Positions 42,914 to 51,469 of a stretch of DNA of 64,000 bases are shown here, piece after piece (position 1 is the first letter of the stretch; each line of letters opens with the position of its first letter). Under the pieces are notes generated by a model. The model saw only the letters and a list, made by a program, of their open reading frames with translations, did no database searches and was not told the origin of the DNA. A program made the translations under genes and the position numbers. Source of the DNA: Lachnospiraceae bacterium (GTDB lineage: Bacteria; Bacillota; Clostridia; Lachnospirales; Lachnospiraceae); NCBI GenBank assembly GCA_910575255.1, contig CAJTEM010000013.1:62001-126000 (forward strand), given 5' to 3'.

Positions 42914-43087
42914 TATTTCATGTCAGACCGTTAAATTTGTTCACTGAGAATAAATGGCATTGGCGGGAATGCATAGTATGTATAAATAATGTGATTTTTG
43001 CATAAAAATACTTGCCGATCAAGTCAGAAAACAGATGAATTCCGGATAAAATTTAATGGCAAAAGAAAATAAACAGGAAATTCTTTT

Positions 43088-43105
43088 AAATTGTATCGAC
43101 AATTT
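43088..43105. promoter_or_regulatory. Operator-like palindrome
   Basis: AAATTGTATCGACAATTT: 7-base arms are perfectly inverted around ATCG. It lies 89 bases before the -35 box of the next promoter. The form suits a GntR- or IclR-type dimer; the regulator is unknown and not adjacent. Confidence 0.4.
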
Positions 43106-43193
43106 TTGCCATGGCCGGTGGGAATATTTGGCAGAAAAATGAGGCTACAATAAAAAAGTTGTTGAAAGGACAGCAAAATAATTGTGAAAAGGA

Positions 43194-43222
43194 TTGACAA
43201 TTGGATTCCCTCCATGTATAAT
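43194..43222 (+). promoter_or_regulatory. Promoter of the NRAMP/oxoprolinase locus
   Basis: Perfect sigma-A consensus: TTGACA (43194-43199), 17-base spacer, TATAAT (43217-43222), 36 bases ahead of ATG 43258. Confidence 0.85.
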
Positions 43223-43257
43223 AACACGAAACATGTGAACACAAGGAGGATTGTCCT

Positions 43258-44466
43258 ATGAAAGAGAAGAAGAGCGGAGGAGCACTACTGGGGGCGGCAT
43301 TTCTGATGGCGACATCAGCCATCGGACCTGGCTTTCTGACCCAGACGGCTCAGTTTACAGGTACGCATAAGGGAAGCTTTGGTTTCGTGATTCTGGTATC
43401 CATTATTCTGGCGGCGATCGCCCAGGTGAATATCTGGCGGGTTTTGTGTGTGTCTGGAATGCGCGGGCAGGATGTGGCGAACAAGGTGCTTCCGGGACTG
43501 GGATACTTTGTGGCATTCATGGTAGCCTTGGGCGGACTGGCGTTTAATATCGGCAACGTGGGTGGCGGTGCGCTGGGCTTTAACACTCTGTTGGGGATTC
43601 CTACCCAGGTCGGCTGTGCTCTGGCAGGCGTGATTGCCATCGCGGTATTTCTGGTAAAGAATGCCAAGACTGCCATGGATACCCTGGCCAAGGTGCTGGG
43701 AGGCATCATGATCGTGGTTATTTTCGGCATTATTATTGTAGTCAGGCCACCGATGGGAGATGCGCTGAAGAACACTTTTGTACCGTCTGCAGGGGTTCCG
43801 AATCTGGTTCCGGCGATTATTACACTGCTTGGTGGAACCGTGGGAGGCTATATTACCTTTTCCGGAGCTCATCGCCTGATTGACGGAGGCGTAACCGGGG
43901 AGGAGAATTTAAAGGAGATCAATAAAAGCTCGCTGATGGGCATGGGGATTGCAACGATTGTCCGGATTTTTCTGTTTCTGGCAGTGCTGGGTGTGGTCAC
44001 GAAGCTGGCGGAGGGTGTGACACTGGATGCCTCGAATCCGGCGGCGGATGCCTTCCGTCTGGGAGCAGGAGAGCTTGGTTACCGTTTTGCAGGTCTGGTG
44101 CTTCTGTGCGCGGCGATTACCTCTATTATCGGGGCGGCTTATACCTCGGTGTCGTTTTTGAAGACCTTCCATCCGGCGATTGATAAGAATGAGAACTGGG
44201 TGATTATCGGATTCATCGCCGTATCCACAGTAATCATGATTCTTCTGGGACAGCCGGCCAAGCTGCTGGTTCTGGCAGGTGCGCTTAACGGTCTGATTCT
44301 GCCGATTACTTTGGGAATCTGCCTGATTGCGGCGAAGAAGAAGTCTATCATGGGGGAGAAATATTCCCATCCGACAGCTCTTTTGATATTGGGAGCTGTC
44401 GTAGTGATTATCTCTGCTTATCTGGGAATCACTACCTTTGTGTCGAATATGGGGAAGCTTATTTAA
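43258..44466 (+). CDS. NRAMP-related transporter (YcsG-like)
   Basis: A 402-residue membrane protein of about 11 hydrophobic segments with the NRAMP-like start ATSAIGPGFLTQTAQFTGTH. The DPGN metal motif of true Mn/Fe NRAMPs reads SAIGPGF here, placing it with divergent members. Such a protein (YcsG) sits beside ycsF/kipI/kipA in Bacillus, the same neighbourhood. Its substrate in this context is uncertain: a metal ion, or 5-oxoproline as the context could suggest. AAGGAGGATTGTCCT precedes ATG 43258. Confidence 0.85.
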   Translation: MKEKKSGGALLGAAFLMATSAIGPGFLTQTAQFTGTHKGSFGFVILVSIILAAIAQVNIWRVLCVSGMRGQDVANKVLPGLGYFVAFMVALGGLAFNIGNVGGGALGFNTLLGIPTQVGCALAGVIAIAVFLVKNAKTAMDTLAKVLGGIMIVVIFGIIIVVRPPMGDALKNTFVPSAGVPNLVPAIITLLGGTVGGYITFSGAHRLIDGGVTGEENLKEINKSSLMGMGIATIVRIFLFLAVLGVVTKLAEGVTLDASNPAADAFRLGAGELGYRFAGLVLLCAAITSIIGAAYTSVSFLKTFHPAIDKNENWVIIGFIAVSTVIMILLGQPAKLLVLAGALNGLILPITLGICLIAAKKKSIMGEKYSHPTALLILGAVVVIISAYLGITTFVSNMGKLI

Positions 44467-44536
44467 TAAAATGCGGTAAACGCAAAGCTGTTATGACAAA
44501 GAAACAAAAAGCCGCAGAACCAGCGGTTTTCCAGCG

Positions 44537-44569
44537 AAGGTGTAATCACAGCCATGATTGCGCCTTTTT
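44537..44569 (+). terminator. Terminator or attenuator between the transporter and pxpB
   Basis: AAGGTGTAATCA pairs with TGATTGCGCCTT (12 pairs, two G-U) followed by TTTTT. Partial read-through would let the strong upstream promoter serve the oxoprolinase genes. Confidence 0.7.
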
Positions 44570-44710
44570 GGGTATCTGAGAGGACGGGATGCAAAAGGTT
44601 TTTCCGGGAAGCTTGTCGCGTACAGAGGTGCGAGGGTTATCTGCAGAAAGCGGCTGTCTGGTTTTGGGGCTTGGTATGGGAAAAGGAAAGGAGCTGAATG
44701 AGAAAATATT

Positions 44711-45436
44711 ATGCAGAATATCAGAATTTTGACAGCAGGAGACTCTTCTTTGCTGATCGAGTTTGGAAATGAGATCAGTCCGGAGGTCAACCGCAAAATC
44801 GCGGCAGTGGTAGAACTGATGCGGGAACAGCATATTGAGGGAGTGGTGGATGTGATTCCGGCTTTTTGCTCCCTGCTGGTTAATTATGACCCAAGAGTGA
44901 TCCGGTATGAAAAGATGAGGAAGCGGATGGAAAGCCTTCTGCGGGTGGACATCAAGGTAGGAGAAGGAAAACGGAAGATTTTTGAGATTCCTGTGCTGTA
45001 CGGCGGAGAGTATGGTCCTGACCTGGAAAGTATCGCAGAGCATGCGGGGCTGAGCGAGGGTGAAGTGATAAAGATTCACAGTTCACAGGATTATCTGATC
45101 TATATGCTGGGATTTTTGCCGGGATTCTGTTATCTGGGCGGGCTGGATGAACGGATTCATACGCCCAGGCTTGCCAATCCCCGGCTGAAGATCCGTGCGG
45201 GGAGCGTGGGAATCGGCGGTTCTCAGACCGGGATCTATCCTTTGGATTCTCCAGGCGGATGGCAGCTGATGGGGATGACTCCGGTGAAGACCTATGATCC
45301 GGAGCGGGAAGTGCCGATTCTGGTGGAGGCAGGAAATTACATCCGGTTTGTGCCGGTGGACGAGGCGGAGTATAAGAGGATTCAGGCGCAGGTGGAAGAC
45401 GGCAGCTATCAGTGTGTGATTCACGAGGAGGTGTAG
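44711..45436 (+). CDS. pxpB: 5-oxoprolinase subunit B (KipI-like)
   Basis: A 241-residue protein with the KipI/allophanate-hydrolase-like layout: GDSSLLIEFGNEISPEVN at the start, and the conserved FLPGFCYLGGLDERIHTPR and GGSQTGIYPLDSPGGWQLMG in the second half. With PxpC and PxpA it hydrolyses 5-oxoproline to glutamate using ATP. GGAAAGGAGC lies about 17 bases before ATG 44711, a loose spacing. One base separates it from pxpC. Confidence 0.93.
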   Translation: MQNIRILTAGDSSLLIEFGNEISPEVNRKIAAVVELMREQHIEGVVDVIPAFCSLLVNYDPRVIRYEKMRKRMESLLRVDIKVGEGKRKIFEIPVLYGGEYGPDLESIAEHAGLSEGEVIKIHSSQDYLIYMLGFLPGFCYLGGLDERIHTPRLANPRLKIRAGSVGIGGSQTGIYPLDSPGGWQLMGMTPVKTYDPEREVPILVEAGNYIRFVPVDEAEYKRIQAQVEDGSYQCVIHEEV

Positions 45437-45437
45437 C

Positions 45438-46439
45438 ATGGGAATTCGCATTTTAAAGGCCGGTATGATGACAACGGTGCAGGATCTGGGGCGTACCGGC
45501 TATCAGAGCCAGGGCTTTTCCGTGGCCGGAGTGATGGATGTGCGTTCGTTTAAGATTGCCAACCTTCTTTTGGACAATCCGGAAAATGAGGCCGTGCTGG
45601 AGTTTGCTCTGATCGGGCCCACCCTGGAATTTACGGCAGGAACCCTGATTGCCATTACCGGCGGAGATTTTCAGCCTACGATCAACGGGGAACCTGCACC
45701 CATGTATACGGCGATCGATATCCACAAAGGGGATGTATTGAAATTCGGCAGCGCGCGGACCGGCAGCAGAGGATATATTGCATTTTCCAGCTATCTGAAG
45801 ATTTCGGTGGTGATGGGCAGCCGATGTACGAATATGAAGAGTTCGATCGGGGGATTTAAGGGGAGAAAGCTGCAGGACGGGGATTATATCGGCTTTCGGA
45901 TCAAACGGAGATATCTGCCCTTCTTTCTTTCCCGGACTCTGGAGCTGGATGAGTTTAACCAGAATGAGGTGACTCTGAGGGTTGTGCTGGGGCCTCAGGA
46001 TGAGAAATTCAGCAGGCAGGGGATTGAGACATTTTTAAGCAGTGAATATACAGTAACCAGTGATTTTGACCGCATGGGCTGCAGGCTGGAGGGACCTTTT
46101 ATCGCCAGGAAGGAAACTACGGATATGATTTCTGACGGAATTGCCTTTGGTTCGATTCAGGTGCCGTCCCATGGCAAGCCGATTATCCTTCTGGCGGATC
46201 GTCAGACCACGGGAGGATATCCGAAGATCGCCACAGTGGCCTCTGTGGATATTCCCTGGCTGGTTCAGAGAAAGACGGATCATAAGGTACGGTTTAAGGC
46301 GATCAGCGTGGAGGAGGCTCAGAGGCTTTATCTGGAGGAGTCGGAGGAGCTGAATCGTATGAGAAAGAAGATTCATCAGCCCTGTAAGGAGGTGCTGGAA
46401 TGCCGCCAGGTGTCCCGGAGGATCCGGAGACTGTTCTAG
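45438..46439 (+). CDS. pxpC: 5-oxoprolinase subunit C (KipA-like)
   Basis: A 333-residue protein with the KipA start MGIRILKAGMMTTVQDLGRT, and the ALIGPTLEF and ADRQTTGGYPKIATV segments typical of the family. It forms the ATP-dependent oxoprolinase with PxpB and PxpA. AGGAGGTGTAGC overlaps the end of pxpB. The C-terminal tail is basic (RRIRRLF). Confidence 0.93.
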   Translation: MGIRILKAGMMTTVQDLGRTGYQSQGFSVAGVMDVRSFKIANLLLDNPENEAVLEFALIGPTLEFTAGTLIAITGGDFQPTINGEPAPMYTAIDIHKGDVLKFGSARTGSRGYIAFSSYLKISVVMGSRCTNMKSSIGGFKGRKLQDGDYIGFRIKRRYLPFFLSRTLELDEFNQNEVTLRVVLGPQDEKFSRQGIETFLSSEYTVTSDFDRMGCRLEGPFIARKETTDMISDGIAFGSIQVPSHGKPIILLADRQTTGGYPKIATVASVDIPWLVQRKTDHKVRFKAISVEEAQRLYLEESEELNRMRKKIHQPCKEVLECRQVSRRIRRLF

Positions 46440-46466
46440 AAGAACAGGCTTGGTTTTTGTGAGGCG

Positions 46467-46493
46467 GATTCTGCGTGTGTACACGGCAGAATC
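46467..46493 (+). promoter_or_regulatory. Hairpin between pxpC and accB
   Basis: GATTCTGC and GCAGAATC (8 pairs) without a T run. It may be an mRNA-processing stem within the operon. Confidence 0.4.
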
Positions 46494-46575
46494 GTAACAG
46501 TTCAGACGGCTCTGTCGGATTGCGGCAGGGGGTATGGCTCTGGCTGGAATAATGACAGGAAAGGAAGCGAATACT

Positions 46576-47025
46576 ATGGATTTGGAAAAAATTGCAGGCT
46601 TGGTAAAGATCATTGAAGATTCCGCTTTAAAGGAGTTCAGTTATAAAGAGGGTGAGATTAAGATCACCATGAGCAAGCGGGAGCACCCGCCGATTGTGGC
46701 GGCAGGGGTTCCCTCCATGCCGGCTATGGGCATGACGCCTTCAGCCGCGCCAGTGCAGGTGACGGCGGAGGAGGGAGAGGATGAGTCCCTTTTCATCACG
46801 TCACCGATTGTGGGAACTTTCTATTCGGCGGCGGCTCCGGATGTGCCTGCTTTTGTCCGGGTGGGTGACCGGGTGAAAGAGGGGCAGACGGTCTGTATTC
46901 TGGAGGCGATGAAACTGATGAATGAGATTCAGTGCGAGTATGACTGTGAGATTGAAGCTGTTTTGGTCAGCAATGAACAGAAGGTGGAGTATGGTCAGCC
47001 CTTGTTCCGTGTAAAGAGAATTTAA
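46576..47025 (+). CDS. accB: Biotin carboxyl carrier protein
   Basis: A 149-residue BCCP: N-terminal MDLEKIAGLVKIIEDSALKE, an alanine/proline-rich linker, and a biotinyl domain with the biotin-lysine motif CILEAMKLMNEI. ATG 46576 follows GGAAAGGAAGC; the in-frame ATG 46534 is less well placed. It sits inside the oxoprolinase operon with accC rather than with fatty acid genes, so it may serve a process linked to 5-oxoproline instead of, or in addition to, acetyl-CoA carboxylase. Confidence 0.93.
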   Translation: MDLEKIAGLVKIIEDSALKEFSYKEGEIKITMSKREHPPIVAAGVPSMPAMGMTPSAAPVQVTAEEGEDESLFITSPIVGTFYSAAAPDVPAFVRVGDRVKEGQTVCILEAMKLMNEIQCEYDCEIEAVLVSNEQKVEYGQPLFRVKRI

Positions 47026-47041
47026 AAGGCAGGAGGTTGGA

Positions 47042-48418
47042 GTGATGATTAAAAAGGTTTTGATTGCCAACCGCGGTGAGATCGCCGTGCGTATTATCCG
47101 TGCCTGCCGGAATATGGGGATTTTGAGCGTGGCCATCTATTCCAAGGAGGATGAGAACGGTCTGCATACCCAGCTGGCGGATCAGAGGATCTGTATCGGG
47201 GAGGGACCGGCCAGGGACAGCTACCTCAATATGGATCGGATTATCAGCGCGGCTCTGAATGTAGACGCGGATGCGATCCATCCGGGCTTTGGATTTCTCT
47301 CAGAGAACAGTGCCTTTGCGAGGAAATGCCGGGAGAATGAGCTGATCTTTATCGGGCCGGATCCGGATGTGATTGACCGGATGGGGAACAAGTCCCAGGC
47401 CAGGCAGACCATGATGGATGCCGGAGTCCCGGTGGTTCCGGGCACCAGAGAGCCGGTCTATGACGCGGAGAAGGGCAAGAAACTGGCGGAAATGATCGGA
47501 TATCCCATTATGATCAAGGCCTCCTCTGGCGGAGGAGGCAAGGGAATGCGGGTGTGTGCAAGCGAGGAGGAGTTTGAATTCCAGTTCAACCTGGCTCAGC
47601 GGGAGTCTGCCAATGCTTTTGGGGATGATACCATGTATCTGGAACGTTTTATTGAGAATCCCCGCCATGTGGAGATTCAGATTATGGCGGATGTTCACGG
47701 CAATGTGGTGGCTCTGGGAGATCGTGACTGTTCGGTTCAGAGAAATCATCAGAAGCTGATAGAGGAATCCCCTTCCCCGGCCATTGACGACAGTACCCGC
47801 CAGAGGATGAATGAGTTTGCCGTGCTGGCGGCAAGGACCGTGGGCTATACCAATGCGGGAACGATTGAATACATTGTGAGTCCTGCGGGCGAGTTCTATT
47901 TTATGGAGATGAATACCCGGATTCAGGTGGAACACGGGGTCACGGAGATGGTGACCGGGACGGATCTGATTATCGAACAGATCCGGGTAGCCATGGGCGA
48001 GCAGTTAAGCTTTTCGCAGGAGGACATCTGCCTGCGCGGCCATGCCATTGAATGCCGGATCAATGCGGAGGTGCCGGGACTTAACTTTATGCCCAGCCCC
48101 GGAGTGGTCCAGAATATTCACCTTCCGGCTGGCAACGGAGTGCGGGTGGATACGGCACTGTATGCAGGCTATCGGATTCCGGCAGAGTACGATTCCATGA
48201 TTGCCAAGGTGATTGTCCATGCCCCGGACCGTCCGGCGGCGATCCGCAGGATGCTGACAGCCCTGGATGAGATGGTGATTACCGGAGTGGATACGAATCT
48301 GGATTTCCAGTTCCAGATCATACGAAGCAAGGTTTTTCGGGAGGGAAAGGCAGACACAGGATTTATCGAGAAGTTTATGAATCTGAAGCAGCCAATGCCC
48401 GATGTGCCAGAGGTTTAG
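47042..48418 (+). CDS. accC: Biotin carboxylase
   Basis: A 458-residue ATP-grasp enzyme with KKVLIANRGEIAVRIIRAC at the start, the glycine-rich ATP loop KASSGGGGKGMRV, and MEMNTRIQVEHGVTEMVTG in the catalytic part. It carboxylates biotin on BCCP. AGGAGGTTGGAGTG precedes ATG 47042, with an alternative ATG 47045. No carboxyltransferase (accA/accD) lies in the window, so the pair is incomplete as an acetyl-CoA carboxylase here. Confidence 0.95.
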   Translation: MMIKKVLIANRGEIAVRIIRACRNMGILSVAIYSKEDENGLHTQLADQRICIGEGPARDSYLNMDRIISAALNVDADAIHPGFGFLSENSAFARKCRENELIFIGPDPDVIDRMGNKSQARQTMMDAGVPVVPGTREPVYDAEKGKKLAEMIGYPIMIKASSGGGGKGMRVCASEEEFEFQFNLAQRESANAFGDDTMYLERFIENPRHVEIQIMADVHGNVVALGDRDCSVQRNHQKLIEESPSPAIDDSTRQRMNEFAVLAARTVGYTNAGTIEYIVSPAGEFYFMEMNTRIQVEHGVTEMVTGTDLIIEQIRVAMGEQLSFSQEDICLRGHAIECRINAEVPGLNFMPSPGVVQNIHLPAGNGVRVDTALYAGYRIPAEYDSMIAKVIVHAPDRPAAIRRMLTALDEMVITGVDTNLDFQFQIIRSKVFREGKADTGFIEKFMNLKQPMPDVPEV

Positions 48419-48420
48419 GA

Positions 48421-48456
48421 GGAAGGCAAATGCAAAGCATTTTCAGAATGCCTTCC
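48421..48456 (+). promoter_or_regulatory. Hairpin between accC and pxpA
   Basis: GGAAGGCA and TGCCTTCC (8 pairs) with a partly paired loop and no T run. Probably an intercistronic stem. Confidence 0.4.
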
Positions 48457-48518
48457 GACGACATGCCGCCGAACGGATGTGAGGAGGGCGCTATCTTATG
48501 ATACCAGGAGGAAACGTT

Positions 48519-49286
48519 ATGTATCGTGTAGATTTAAACAGTGATTTGGGAGAAAGCTTTGGAAGATATACGCTGGGCATGGATGAGCGGGTGATTCCTC
48601 TGATCACCTCTGCCAATGTGGCCTGCGGCTATCATGCTTCAGACCCGGTGGTGATGACAAAGACTGTGGCCATGGCAAAGGAGGCCAAAGTCCGGGTGGG
48701 CGCTCATCCGGGTTTTCCGGATCTGATGGGATTCGGACGGAGGAACATGGCAGTGACTCCAAAAGAGGCAAAGGCCTATGTGCTGTATCAGCTGGGGGCG
48801 CTTTCCGGCTTTTGCCGGTCTGTTGGAATCTGCATGCAGCATGTAAAGCCTCACGGGGCATTGTATAATATGGCGGCAAAGGATTACGAGATATCCAAGG
48901 GAATCTGTGAGGCTGTTGCGGAATTTGACAGGAACCTGATTGTGCTGGCTCTAAGCGGCGGACAGCTGGCCCGTGCGGCTCAGGATATGGGGCTTCGCAC
49001 TGCCCTGGAGGTGTTTGCGGACCGGGCCTATGAGGAGGACGGAACTTTAGTGGGCCGGGGAAAACCAGGCGCCATGATCACGGATGAAGAGGAGGCAATC
49101 TCCCGTGTCATCCGCATGGTCAAAGAGCAGACCGTCACTGCCATTACCGGAAAGGATATTCCCATCCGTGCCGACTCGGTGTGCGTCCACGGAGATGGGG
49201 AAAAGGCTCTTGCTTTTGTAGAGAGAATCCGTCAGGCGCTGGAGGGCGAAGGGATTGCCCTTTGCCCGTTGGAGGAGCTGTGCTGA
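48519..49286 (+). CDS. pxpA: 5-oxoprolinase subunit A (LamB/YcsF)
   Basis: A 255-residue LamB/YcsF protein with DLNSDLGESFGRYTLGMDER, SANVACGYHASDP, GAHPGFPDLMGFGRR and HVKPHGALYNMA. It opens the 5-oxoproline ring together with PxpBC. ATG 48519 follows CCAGGAGGAAACG; ATG 48498 lies before that site. It completes the set pxpB-pxpC-accB-accC-pxpA, which is an ordering also seen elsewhere in Firmicutes as far as I know. Confidence 0.95.
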   Translation: MYRVDLNSDLGESFGRYTLGMDERVIPLITSANVACGYHASDPVVMTKTVAMAKEAKVRVGAHPGFPDLMGFGRRNMAVTPKEAKAYVLYQLGALSGFCRSVGICMQHVKPHGALYNMAAKDYEISKGICEAVAEFDRNLIVLALSGGQLARAAQDMGLRTALEVFADRAYEEDGTLVGRGKPGAMITDEEEAISRVIRMVKEQTVTAITGKDIPIRADSVCVHGDGEKALAFVERIRQALEGEGIALCPLEELC

Positions 49287-49463
49287 TATTCTTTCCCTTG
49301 GCGTTACTGTTCACGGGCAATGTCAGTTAGTTAAGCGTTTCCTTGACTAATGCCTCTTGAAATCCCCCGTTTCATGACTTATACTGGTAGAAGCCATAAA
49401 GGAAAAAATGGGCGTTTGCTCACTCTTTTGCAGGGAAAGAACACGAAAGGATAAACTCCGAAT

Positions 49464-49787
49464 ATGATCGATCATGATGTGCTTTTCTTTTTTGCCTTTG
49501 TTTCTTTTCTGCCTGTCCGTAAGGCAAAGGAGCGTCCCAAGGTGTATATTGTCGTCAGTTTTGGCCTGAATTACAAAGTGGAATCTCCCCGCATCCAGGT
49601 GGCCACAGAGCCATATCCCAATCGCTGGACGCATCATATGATGATTTCTTCGGCAGAGGAGATTGACGACGAACTGATGGGATGGATCCGGGAGGCTGGC
49701 GTTTTTTCGGCAGGTAAGCGCGAAAAGTCCGCGCCAAAGGGGAAAAAGAAGGAAGATACAGGAGAGGGAAGAGGATATGTTTTGTGA
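49464..49787 (+). CDS. DUF5655-type protein, possibly N-truncated
   Basis: A 107-residue frame whose core matches DUF5655: FVSFLPVRKAKERPKVYIVV, RIQVATEPYPNRWTHHMMIS and EEIDDELMGWIREA. The usual N-terminal 30-40 residues are missing and no good binding site precedes ATG 49464, so the gene may be a truncated remnant. The basic tail (KREKSAPKGKKKEDT) overlaps the next gene's start by 11 bases, which argues that the 3' part is still in its native place. Function unknown. Confidence 0.55.
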   Translation: MIDHDVLFFFAFVSFLPVRKAKERPKVYIVVSFGLNYKVESPRIQVATEPYPNRWTHHMMISSAEEIDDELMGWIREAGVFSAGKREKSAPKGKKKEDTGEGRGYVL

Positions 49788-51375
49788 AAAATGCGGGAAA
49801 GAGATTGATAACGGATCCGTTTTTTGCCAATATTGCGGTTCCAGGGTAGAGCAGGGATATATTCCTCCGGATTTAGTGGGGAGGCAGGCGGATGCGCATA
49901 GCGGGAAGCCTGCAGGGAATGCTCCTGGCAAGGGGAGCGGGGGAAAGATTTTGTGCATAGCCGGGGTGGCCGGGGCAGTCTGTCTGGCAGTGACACTGGC
50001 AGCGGCTGCTTTTTTGTTTGTGAAAAACCTGATAGCTGACGGGAATCTGTCAGAGACATTTTTGTTCCTGGCTGAGGATGAAGAGGGGCGGATTCTGGGA
50101 GGAAGAGTGGAGAAATCCTCCCTCCCTGCTTTTGTGAGGAATCTGTTGGGAGAGGCAGAGGAGGACGAGGGGGAAGAGACGGATGATTCCGAAGCGGATG
50201 CGGTTTCGGAGGAAGCAAAGGAGGATCCCAAAGAGCTTTTTGAGCAAGCTTTGTCAGAGCTGGTTTCTGACTATGAAGTGTTTAATCCTGACCAGAGAGG
50301 GACGATGCGGCAGACGGTTGACCGATGGTTGAATCCGAGAGGCGTGATAAGCGCTACCATTAAGGATTTTGATGGGGATGGCGAAGAGGAAATGATGGTA
50401 TTCCACACGGAGCCCTCAGCAGAGAATCCTGACCTGTATGAGATTCAGATGAGTATGTATGAGATAAAAGAGGGAAGGGCTGTTATAGAGGATAAGGCTC
50501 TCTTTCGTCCCTATAATGACCAATGGGAGATGGCAGTCTATCTGTCAGAGAATGAATGGAACGAAGTATCGTTTCGGGTAAATCTTGTGGAAAACCAGGG
50601 ACATTCTTATGTGATGTGTGAGGAAGAGTCTGTGGCAGGAGCTTTTGCAGATGGGCAGGATCGGAATTACTGGGCCATGATTTATGAGGACGGGAAGTGG
50701 GAATATGCCCTCTCCTATACTAAGACAGCGGGAGGAAGCGCTGGTTTTGCCTATACCGGTTATGAATTTGATGAGGGAAGGGTAAATTCACAGCTCTATT
50801 ATGAGGAGGATGGGGCGTGGAGAGGGACCGAAGCCCTGTATGGAGATTTTTCTACGGCAATAAGGGAATATTTTGATAAATATGGCATCCACTTAAGGAG
50901 CCATCCTGCGGAGTATGGGCTGAATGTGGGTTCCCTTCTTGCCGATGATAATGACAAGCAGAAGATCTTTGAATTTACCAATGAGTTAAGCAGGATACAG
51001 AGCATGGGCTATGAATGCCATGCAGTCATGAGTGTAGATCCGGCATCGGCAGTCCCTGGAGAGACAGCTCCTCCTCTGGTTTTGTCCTCCTCTGCATCTG
51101 GCGGTTCCGGGTATCTCCTGCCGGATGTTGACAGCAGATATCTGACCCGGGAAGAGATCAGTCAGCTGTCCAAGGAGGAACTCCGTCTGGCCAGGAATGA
51201 GGTCTATGCCCGTCACGGGAGATTGTTTGATTCGGCGGATTTGCAGAATTATTTCAATGGAAAGAGCTGGTATGAGGGAAGGATTCCGGCGAAGCAGTTC
51301 AGTGATTCCATTTTCAATGATTATGAACGGAAGAATCTGGATCTGATTCGGGAAATCGAGGAGAAAAGACCATAA
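49777..51375 (+). CDS. Zinc-ribbon membrane protein with YARHG domain
   Basis: A 532-residue protein. The N-terminal zinc ribbon has CEKCG and CQYCG (cysteines about residues 3, 6, 17, 20). One membrane helix follows at about 60-85, then an acidic stretch (EEDEGEETDDSEAD), a central domain with DFDGDGEEEMMVF, and a C-terminal YARHG domain (LARNEVYARHGRLF, WYEGRI, YERKNLDLI). The YARHG part is predicted to be outside the cell and associated with envelope functions. GGAAGAGG precedes ATG 49777. I do not recognise a precise role. Confidence 0.75.
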   Translation: MFCEKCGKEIDNGSVFCQYCGSRVEQGYIPPDLVGRQADAHSGKPAGNAPGKGSGGKILCIAGVAGAVCLAVTLAAAAFLFVKNLIADGNLSETFLFLAEDEEGRILGGRVEKSSLPAFVRNLLGEAEEDEGEETDDSEADAVSEEAKEDPKELFEQALSELVSDYEVFNPDQRGTMRQTVDRWLNPRGVISATIKDFDGDGEEEMMVFHTEPSAENPDLYEIQMSMYEIKEGRAVIEDKALFRPYNDQWEMAVYLSENEWNEVSFRVNLVENQGHSYVMCEEESVAGAFADGQDRNYWAMIYEDGKWEYALSYTKTAGGSAGFAYTGYEFDEGRVNSQLYYEEDGAWRGTEALYGDFSTAIREYFDKYGIHLRSHPAEYGLNVGSLLADDNDKQKIFEFTNELSRIQSMGYECHAVMSVDPASAVPGETAPPLVLSSSASGGSGYLLPDVDSRYLTREEISQLSKEELRLARNEVYARHGRLFDSADLQNYFNGKSWYEGRIPAKQFSDSIFNDYERKNLDLIREIEEKRP

Positions 51376-51390
51376 AGAGTTCAGAAATTC

Positions 51391-51427
51391 AGGGAGCGGG
51401 GAAATGGATTCCATTACCCCGCTCCCT
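51391..51427. terminator. Terminator after the zinc-ribbon gene
   Basis: AGGGAGCGGGG and CCCCGCTCCCT (11 perfect pairs, 15-base loop). The T run is weak, but the stem is strong and lies between two converging genes. Confidence 0.65.
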
Positions 51428-51469
51428 GTTCGTCAGTACAACAGAGATGTTTCCTAACAATTCTGTTCT

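Larger units (their letters stand above)
42914..43257. other. Gene-free upstream region of the NRAMP/oxoprolinase locus
   Basis: These 344 AT-rich bases hold no gene that I can support. They contain the 18-base palindrome at 43088 and a strong promoter at 43194. No riboswitch was recognised. Confidence 0.6.
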
